From NCBI GenBank assembly GCA_934675735.1, contig CAKURR010000001.1, positions 62,001 to 126,000 on the forward strand: DNA of 64,000 bases. The letters are read 5' to 3'. The translations under genes were made by a program, and so were the position numbers. Of the stretch, positions 58,568-64,000 are shown in pieces. This DNA is from an uncultured Clostridia bacterium (GTDB lineage Bacteria > Bacillota > Clostridia > Christensenellales > Aristaeellaceae). Positions within the stretch are counted from its first letter, which is position 1; the number at the start of each line of letters is the position of its first letter. The notes under the pieces were generated by a model, which worked only from the letters and a program-made list of their open reading frames with translations, made no database searches and was not told the origin of the DNA.

Positions 58568-60799
58568 GTGAAACAGAAGAAACCGGGAAAAACCGTCTTT
58601 CGCACCGTGATGCAGCCGCTTTTGATGCTCATCCTTTTGCAGGCGGCGATTCTTCTCATCTTCCTGTACATCAGCGGCATCTTCGGGCAGGTCAACACCA
58701 ACGAGCGCGCCATCCTGAGCAAACAGGTGACCAACCGCGCGAACTATCTGAAATCGCAAATGACCCAGCAGTGGTCGGATATCGGCGCGCTGGCGCAGAT
58801 CATCAACGAAAGGACACAGGCGGCCCTCGACGAAGGCGCCATCACGCTGGATAAGCTGGAAAGCAGCTCCAAAGAGGCGGGCAAGCTCATCGGCATGATC
58901 TGCGCGGACATGATCGAGACGATGTACCGCAACAAGGATTCGGGTATTTACGTCATTTTCAGCACGTCGGGCCTCGACGGCAATGCCGTGCCGAAAACGG
59001 GTTTCCACGTGCGCGACCTCGACCCGACGGTGAGCGCGACGACGCAGTATAGCGATCTGCTGCTCGAATGCGCGCCGATTGAAATCGTGAAGGCGATGAA
59101 CATCTCGACCGACACGGGCTGGGATACGCGCTTCAACTTCGGCGACGGCGCATACTACGGCGATTATTTCCGCAAGCCGCTTATGGAGGCCTACCGCGCG
59201 ACGCGCAAGCTGGAGGCCAAGGAGTACGGCTGCTGGAACGCGAGCACACAGTCCAGCCTGCCCTCGGGGCTGACGTATTCCATGCCGCTGATGCTGGAGG
59301 ACGGCACGCTTTACGGCGTGCTGGGCATCGAACTGCTGGATGATTATGTGAGCGCGAACCTGCCCAGCGGCGAGCTGGGGTTTGACGCCGACGGCAATTA
59401 CATTCTGGCGCTGTATGACAAGACGAACAGCCGCGCGACGGTGAAGGCCGTCAGCGGCAAAGCGCGGCTGCGCAAGGGCGAAACCATCGTGCTGCGCGAA
59501 GGCAAGGACGGCAGCTTTGTCTTTGAACTGGACGGCAAAAAATATGTCACACAGCAGCAGAAGCTGACGCTCTATGATATGTATGCCCCGTTTGACAGCG
59601 AGGTTTGGGTGCTGATGGGCGCAACCACGACGCAGAGCCTGTACGCGTTTTCGGACAGGGTGACGCGGATGATTCTGCTGGCTATCGCGCTGATGATTGC
59701 GTTTGACGCGGCGGGCAGCGTGGTGATTGCGCGGCGGCTCTCCAAACCGATTGAAAAGCTCTCCAAAGAGGTGGACGTCGCGCGGACGAGCGAAAACGGC
59801 ATTCCGCGCCTGTCCGCCACGGGTATACGCGAGCTGGATCACTTCGCGGAGGCGTTTGCGGGGCTGAGCCGCGAGGCCATCAACACTTCGACGCGTTTTC
59901 TGCGGATGCTGGATATGGCGAGCGTGGATATCGCGGGCTGCGAATTTGACACGGCGAAGGACGCGGACGTCACGCCCGCGTTTGCGACGGAAAACTTCTT
60001 CCCGCTGCTGGGCGTGCCCAACGGCGACGCGCGCAACGTGACGCTGGGGCAGATTAAAATGCTGCAAACCCGAATGGCGGACAGCATCATCTCCGTGGAA
60101 AAGAAGGGCGACGGCACGCTGGTGCATGTGCGCTCGCTGGACGGCAAGGAGCGCTATGTGCGCCTGAAGGAGACACAGATTGAGAGCCGCGTGATTGTGC
60201 TGGCCGAGGATGTGACGACGGCGACGCGGGAGCGCATGCGCATCGAGCGCGAGCGCGACTACGACCTGCTGACAGGCCTGTACAACCGACGCGCGTTCTA
60301 CCGCTTTGCGGGCAGGCTGTTTGACAGGCCGGAGAAGATGAAGCACGCGGCAGTCGTGATGATGGATTTGGACAACCTCAAGCGGACGAACGACACCTTC
60401 GGCCACGAGTGGGGCGATCGATACATTCACGAGGCGGCGGTGTGCTTTACACGCAACATTCCGAGCGGCACGCTCTGCGCGCGCGTATCCGGCGACGAGT
60501 TCAACATCCTCTTCTGCGGATACGACAGCCGCGAGGAGGTGCAGCGGGCGATTGACAGGCTGGTGGCGGGCGTTGAAAACAGCCACTTCAACCTGCCCAA
60601 CGGCCAGGCGACGCGCATACACGTTTCGGGCGGCATCGCATGGTATCCCGAGGACGGAACGGAGATGGTGGAACTCATCAAATGTGCGGATTTCGCCATG
60701 TATCGTATCAAGAACAGCCGCGAAAAGGGTCGCTTTGGGGTGCTTGACCGCGCGCAGTACGAAAAAACAGCCAACAAAATGAACAAAACCGACACATAA
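58568..60799 (+). CDS. Membrane diguanylate cyclase with extracellular sensor domain
   Basis: A 743-residue protein: transmembrane helix 1 (about 15-38), a large extracellular region (about 40-365) with a Cache-like fold (GVLGIELLDDYVSANL), helix 2 (ILLAIALMIAFDAAGSVVIA, about 375-395), a HAMP-like linker (RRLSKPIEKLSKEVDVAR), a PAS-like segment, and a C-terminal GGDEF domain. The active loop reads SGDEF (residues 641-645), an accepted variant; DLDNLKRTNDTFGHEWGD precedes it. The RxxD product-inhibition site is absent (PSGT). It should make c-di-GMP in response to an outside ligand. The start is GTG 58568 with GGGGGG upstream. Confidence 0.9.
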   Translation: MKQKKPGKTVFRTVMQPLLMLILLQAAILLIFLYISGIFGQVNTNERAILSKQVTNRANYLKSQMTQQWSDIGALAQIINERTQAALDEGAITLDKLESSSKEAGKLIGMICADMIETMYRNKDSGIYVIFSTSGLDGNAVPKTGFHVRDLDPTVSATTQYSDLLLECAPIEIVKAMNISTDTGWDTRFNFGDGAYYGDYFRKPLMEAYRATRKLEAKEYGCWNASTQSSLPSGLTYSMPLMLEDGTLYGVLGIELLDDYVSANLPSGELGFDADGNYILALYDKTNSRATVKAVSGKARLRKGETIVLREGKDGSFVFELDGKKYVTQQQKLTLYDMYAPFDSEVWVLMGATTTQSLYAFSDRVTRMILLAIALMIAFDAAGSVVIARRLSKPIEKLSKEVDVARTSENGIPRLSATGIRELDHFAEAFAGLSREAINTSTRFLRMLDMASVDIAGCEFDTAKDADVTPAFATENFFPLLGVPNGDARNVTLGQIKMLQTRMADSIISVEKKGDGTLVHVRSLDGKERYVRLKETQIESRVIVLAEDVTTATRERMRIERERDYDLLTGLYNRRAFYRFAGRLFDRPEKMKHAAVVMMDLDNLKRTNDTFGHEWGDRYIHEAAVCFTRNIPSGTLCARVSGDEFNILFCGYDSREEVQRAIDRLVAGVENSHFNLPNGQATRIHVSGGIAWYPEDGTEMVELIKCADFAMYRIKNSREKGRFGVLDRAQYEKTANKMNKTDT

Positions 60800-60850
60800 A
60801 GGATTGATAACATCGCATAGCGTTTGTTTCAAAAACATGCTCAATGTCTA

Positions 60851-60879
60851 TTGACAGCAGGTAAAAAATCGAGTAAAAT
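60851..60879 (+). promoter_or_regulatory. Sigma-A promoter for the LCP gene
   Basis: TTGACA (60851-60856) and TAAAAT (60874-60879), 17 bp apart, just after the diguanylate cyclase gene. Confidence 0.78.
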
Positions 60880-60939
60880 ACGGATATGCATGGAGCGGAG
60901 GGCATCAAACCGGACGCTCTGTACACGGAGGAAGAGAAG

Positions 60940-61956
60940 ATGGCTCACAGCAGGCGGAAAAGGGACGCGCACCAAATCAAACTGCGGGGCGCGGCCGTTC
61001 TTGCGGCTTTGATCGTCGTGCTTGCTCTGGGGTATGCCGGCGGGCGGTATCTGGAAGAAAAGAAATATCCGGAGACGCGCGGCGACATGAGCGATGGCTT
61101 CGGCGAAGTGCCGACGGTGGAAATCGACGGCGTGACGTATGAGCAGAAGATGAACCTGACGTCGCTGCTGATGATCGGCATCGACAAAAAATCGACTGAC
61201 GAAATCAAGGGCTACCGCGACGGCGGCCAGTCGGATTTCCTGTTGCTGCTCGTGCTTGACCACAAGGGCAAGACGATTCGGCAGCTCCAGATCGATCGAG
61301 ACACGATGACGGCGGTGAACGTGCTGGGCCTGTTCGGCAACGATGCTGGCTCGCGCGTGATGCAGATTTGTCTTTCCCACGGTTACGGCATGGACAGGCA
61401 GGAACGATGCAAAAATTCGCTCCGCGCGGTGCAGGGGCTGCTCGGCTGCCCCGATATCGACCTGTATGTGGAGGTGCCGCTGGACGCGATTGCCGCGCTG
61501 AACGATTTGCTCGGCGGCGTGACGGTGACGTTGGCGGATGATTTCACGGCGACCGATCCGGCGATGACCGAGGGCGCGACGCTGACCCTGACGGGCGAGC
61601 AGGCCATGACGTTCGTTCGTCGGCGCATGGACGTTGCGGACGGCACAAACGAGGCGCGCATGACGCGCCAGCGCGTCTTTATGGATGCGGCCGTGCCGCT
61701 GATTCGCGAGAGAATCGAGGAATCGAGCGGGTTTGTGACGACCATGCTGGACGAGCTGTCACCCTATATCACGACGAACATGGCAAGGGGGCGGATGATT
61801 AACGAAATTAACCGCGCCTATCACTACGAGGTGGAGCCCGTTCAATATCTGGCCGGCGAACACAACATCGGCGAGGATGGGTTTATGGAGTTCCACGCGG
61901 ACGAGCAGTCTATCGTCGATTTCGTTCTCGACGCGTTTTACACGAAGCGGGAATGA
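60940..61956 (+). CDS. LCP (LytR-CpsA-Psr) family protein
   Basis: A 338-residue LCP protein with an N-terminal membrane helix (AAVLAALIVVLALGYAGGRYL) and an extracellular catalytic domain. Key features: the SLLMIGIDKKS opening, RDGGQSDFLLLLVLD with the catalytic aspartate, QIDRDTMTAV (Arg/Asp pair), LLGGVTVTL and FVRRRMDVADGTNEARMTRQRVF. LCP enzymes transfer teichoic acids or capsule polymers from lipid carriers to peptidoglycan. ATG 60940 is chosen for GGAGG 8 bases upstream over ATG 60886, which lacks an SD. It fits the polysaccharide genes downstream. Confidence 0.9.
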   Translation: MAHSRRKRDAHQIKLRGAAVLAALIVVLALGYAGGRYLEEKKYPETRGDMSDGFGEVPTVEIDGVTYEQKMNLTSLLMIGIDKKSTDEIKGYRDGGQSDFLLLLVLDHKGKTIRQLQIDRDTMTAVNVLGLFGNDAGSRVMQICLSHGYGMDRQERCKNSLRAVQGLLGCPDIDLYVEVPLDAIAALNDLLGGVTVTLADDFTATDPAMTEGATLTLTGEQAMTFVRRRMDVADGTNEARMTRQRVFMDAAVPLIRERIEESSGFVTTMLDELSPYITTNMARGRMINEINRAYHYEVEPVQYLAGEHNIGEDGFMEFHADEQSIVDFVLDAFYTKRE

Positions 61957-62009
61957 AGCGGCGTTGCTGACAATATGATTTTGAAACACAAAACGGGAGG
62001 ATGGTTTTG

Positions 62010-62615
62010 ATGAAGAAATTTGCTCTGATGCTGGCGAGCGCGATGCTCGTCATGAGCGCGGCGGGCGCTATGGCGGCCGTGCCCAGCAAGACGACGACCG
62101 ATGTCACCCAGGTGAAGGCGGTTGAGGTTGTGAAGGAAGACGGAACGGTTGAAGAAGCGGCGTGGGATATCGCCGTGACTGAGGACGCTGCGCCTGTCAC
62201 CGAAGAAATTGCCAAGATTTACGAGACGGTCGCCGCGAAGGGCGAGGCCGCGGTCAGCTACTTCCCGACCGAGACCCAGACCGAGATTGCGGCGATTCTG
62301 CCGGAGAACGTTGCGGCCAGCACCCTGACCATGAACGAGTTCATCTCGCTGCAGATTGTGGGCGATATGGAGACGGCGGCGGATGCGAAGGCGACCTTCA
62401 CCTTCACCACCAAGTATACGCCGGATCAGAAAGTCGTTGTCGTGGTCGGCATTTATGACGGCACCCGCGATGCGAACGGCCAGTACATCGTCAAGTGGAT
62501 TCCGCTCGACGCTGAGGTTCTGGAGAACGGCGACATTTCCGTCGTGTTCCCGGCGGAGGTCGTCGCGCAGATGAACGACGCTGTGGCGACGGCTATGGCG
62601 GTGCTCAACGACTAA
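62010..62615 (+). CDS. Secreted protein of unknown function
   Basis: A 201-residue protein with a Sec signal peptide (MKKFALMLASAMLVMSAAGAMA, cut likely after AMA). The mature part is acidic, contains a helix-rich stretch (EEIAKIYETVAAKGEAAVSYFPTETQ), then a beta-rich section with KYTPDQKVVVVVGIYDGTRDANGQYIVKWIPLDAEVLENGDISVVFP, typical of clostridial secreted proteins next to exopolysaccharide genes. No family recognised. ATG 62010 follows GGGAGG at 9 bases; a strong terminator follows. Confidence 0.72.
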   Translation: MKKFALMLASAMLVMSAAGAMAAVPSKTTTDVTQVKAVEVVKEDGTVEEAAWDIAVTEDAAPVTEEIAKIYETVAAKGEAAVSYFPTETQTEIAAILPENVAASTLTMNEFISLQIVGDMETAADAKATFTFTTKYTPDQKVVVVVGIYDGTRDANGQYIVKWIPLDAEVLENGDISVVFPAEVVAQMNDAVATAMAVLND

Positions 62616-62623
62616 GCGATTTG

Positions 62624-62664
62624 GGCGGGGCGCATCGAGATAAAAGATGCGCTCCGCCTTTTTG
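62624..62664 (+). terminator. Rho-independent terminator
   Basis: GGCGGGGCGCATC and GATGCGCTCCGCC form the stem, followed by TTTTT. Confidence 0.93.
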
Positions 62665-62703
62665 GCGTATATCGAGATACAGAAAGAGGATAGGAGATTG
62701 ACC

Positions 62704-63495
62704 ATGCAGCAACAGCCGGAAACGCAGGAGCTGAAGCAATCGTTGGCCGGAAGGCCGAACGATGGCGGGGAAGATGAAATTGACCTCGTCGAATTGATGT
62801 ACCGTTTACTCGAAAAATGGAAGATTATTGTGTTGGCCTGCATTTTGGGCGCGCTGATTGCCGGTGCGTATACGATTTTTTTCGTGACGCCGATGTACAC
62901 GGCAACCTCGAAACTGTATGTGGTCAACGCCAAAGATTCCGCCATCAACCTGTCGGATTTGCAGATCGGCAACTATCTGGCCAGCGATTACACCGAGGTT
63001 TTTTCCAACTGGCATGTGCATGAAATGGTGCTCGAGCGGCTGGGGCTGGATTACACGTATTCCCAGCTTTCCAATATGGTCTCGGTCACCAACCCGAAGG
63101 ACACGCGCATTTTGTATGTCACCGTCGTATCCGACGACCCGCAGGAAGCCAAGGACATGGCGGATACCTATGCGCAGGTCGCCCGCGAATTTATCGCGGT
63201 GAAGATGGATACCGAACAGCCCAACATCTTTGAAGAAGCGCTGCTGCCCGGCAGGCCCTCTTCGCCGAACAAGACGAAGAACGTGCTGCTCGGTTTTGTC
63301 ATCGGGCTGGTCATCAGCTGCGGCATCATCATCGTGCAGTTCATGATGGACGACCGTCTGCGCAGTGCGGATGACATCGAAAAATACATTCAGCTGCCGA
63401 CGCTGGGCGTGATGCCCAAGCAGACCAAGAGCGCGCAGACGCGCCGTGGCACCATGAAGGGCAGAAAGGAGGGCAAAGACGGTGAGGCAGGCTAA
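62704..63495 (+). CDS. Wzz-type polysaccharide chain-length determinant / tyrosine kinase modulator
   Basis: A 263-residue Wzz/YveK-type membrane protein. The layout is two transmembrane helices (IIVLACILGALIAGAYTIFF near 60 and VLLGFVIGLVISCGIIIVQFMM near 205) around an extracellular helical domain; IDLVELMYRLLEKWK and PGRPSSPNK are family hallmarks. Such proteins activate the adjacent tyrosine kinase and control export/length of exopolysaccharide. Its 3' end overlaps the kinase gene by 14 bases. Start ATG 62704 is preferred to the frame start at 62647. Confidence 0.92.
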   Translation: MQQQPETQELKQSLAGRPNDGGEDEIDLVELMYRLLEKWKIIVLACILGALIAGAYTIFFVTPMYTATSKLYVVNAKDSAINLSDLQIGNYLASDYTEVFSNWHVHEMVLERLGLDYTYSQLSNMVSVTNPKDTRILYVTVVSDDPQEAKDMADTYAQVAREFIAVKMDTEQPNIFEEALLPGRPSSPNKTKNVLLGFVIGLVISCGIIIVQFMMDDRLRSADDIEKYIQLPTLGVMPKQTKSAQTRRGTMKGRKEGKDGEAG

Positions 63496-64000
63496 AATTA
63501 AGCGCTTCAACGCGCTGGATTACACGGGCACGGAAGCCATCAACACCATTTGCACCAACCTCTCTTTCTCGGGCCGCCACTGCAAGCGCATTGCCATGAC
63601 CAGCTACATGCCGGGCGCAGGCAAGTCGTATCTCTGCGTGAACATTGCGCATAACATGGCCAAGCGCGGCAAGCGCGTGCTGCTGATTGACGCGGATTTG
63701 CGCCGCTCGACGCTCGTTTCCCGCCTTCGTTTGGAGACGGAGGGCGAAATTTACGGCCTTGCGCACTATCTGGCCGGTCACTGCGAACTGGATGACTGCA
63801 TTTATCAGACGAACATGTACGGCGCGTGCATCATGCCCGCAGGGCGCGACATTTCCTCCCCGATGACGCTGATTGATACGCCGTATTTCGGCGAGATGCT
63901 CGACCATTTGGCTCAGCAGTTCGATTTGATTCTGGTCGATACGCCGCCGGTCGGCGTTGTGGTGGATGCAGCCGAAATCGCCAAGCGATGCGACGGCTCG
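63482..64000 (+). CDS. Bacterial tyrosine kinase (CpsD/YveL family), 3' truncated by window
   Basis: The first 173 residues of a BY-kinase, the cytoplasmic partner of the upstream Wzz-like protein. Walker A is PGAGKSYL (the usual GEGKST changed), Walker A' is VLLIDADLRRS and Walker B is LILVDTPPVG. N-terminal TEAINTICTNLSFS matches the family. The tyrosine cluster at the C-terminus lies beyond the window. The start is GTG 63482 with GGAGGG 8 bases upstream. With the genes to its left it begins an exopolysaccharide locus. Confidence 0.93.
   Translation, partial: MRQAKIKRFNALDYTGTEAINTICTNLSFSGRHCKRIAMTSYMPGAGKSYLCVNIAHNMAKRGKRVLLIDADLRRSTLVSRLRLETEGEIYGLAHYLAGHCELDDCIYQTNMYGACIMPAGRDISSPMTLIDTPYFGEMLDHLAQQFDLILVDTPPVGVVVDAAEIAKRCDGS

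Overview
The window is a GC-rich chromosomal segment from an anaerobic, spore-forming member of the Clostridia (Firmicutes). Supporting features are strong AGGAGG-type ribosome binding sites, GTG/TTG starts, sigma-A type -35/-10 boxes with 17-bp spacing, a tyrosine T-box leader, three sporulation genes (spoVAC, spoVM, gerW), a Na+-pumping decarboxylase operon, pyruvate phosphate dikinase, and Firmicute gene order such as rpmB / yloU-fakA-recG. A lineage near Christensenellales/Aristaeellaceae would fit the mix of high GC and gene content, but that is only a guess. It looks like ordinary chromosome: no rRNA, tRNA, CRISPR array, prophage or transposase gene was seen.

Layout. 1-6.8 kb: end of a HAD phosphatase, a cytidylate-kinase-like gene, tdk, a MITE-like element, an aspartate-dehydrogenase / 2-hydroxyacid-dehydrogenase pair, an Mrp/Nbp35 Fe-S carrier, and a secreted protein coupled to the tRNA methyltransferase mnmM. 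7.0-12.4 kb: biotin-dependent decarboxylase operon (acyl-CoA carboxyltransferase, OadG-like, biotin carrier, OadB Na+ pump, OadA/PycB-type carboxyltransferase). 12.6-19.1 kb: alpha/beta hydrolase, AraC regulator, T-box-controlled tyrS-yigZ, trmL, and two overlapping uracil-DNA-glycosylase family genes. 19.2-22.2 kb: NfeD-FloA membrane-microdomain operon ending in a LytTR response regulator. 22.2-24 kb: rpsT, spoVAC, a tiny membrane protein, an unusually small gene that matches spoVM, and rpmB. 24-31.4 kb: yloU-fakA, recG, ppdK. 31.6-46 kb: a zinc-ribbon-tailed membrane protein, a thioesterase coupled to an orphan Nif11-type leader peptide, a roughly 2,565-residue SdrD-B-repeat surface protein, GNAT, trmB, a lipid kinase and an SH3-domain secreted protein. 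46-55 kb: HPr-like protein, rlmL-like, fba, a DUF1538 transporter coupled to a double PII protein, degV, yfcE, exoA, ytfI-gerW. 55-64 kb: aspartokinase, a second MITE-like copy, a solute-binding lipoprotein with a membrane diguanylate cyclase, an LCP protein, a secreted protein, and the start of an exopolysaccharide locus (Wzz-like plus tyrosine kinase, cut by the window end).

How the genes fit together. PpdK, the OadA-type carboxyltransferase, the biotin carrier and the OadB pump connect PEP, pyruvate and oxaloacetate to a sodium gradient. FakA and DegV (FakB-like) could form a fatty-acid kinase although their genes lie 27 kb apart. The right end (diguanylate cyclase, LCP, Wzz, BY-kinase) points to envelope and exopolysaccharide control.

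Two repeat families run through the intergenic DNA. One is a roughly 185-210 bp MITE-like element with terminal inverted repeats, present in two opposite copies 55 kb apart. The other is a family of seven short multi-hairpin elements, several of them directly behind stop codons. These repeats, the orphan Nif11 peptide, the transporter-double-PII pair and the solute-binding-protein/GGDEF pair are the least conventional features. No complete new system could be established from sequence alone.
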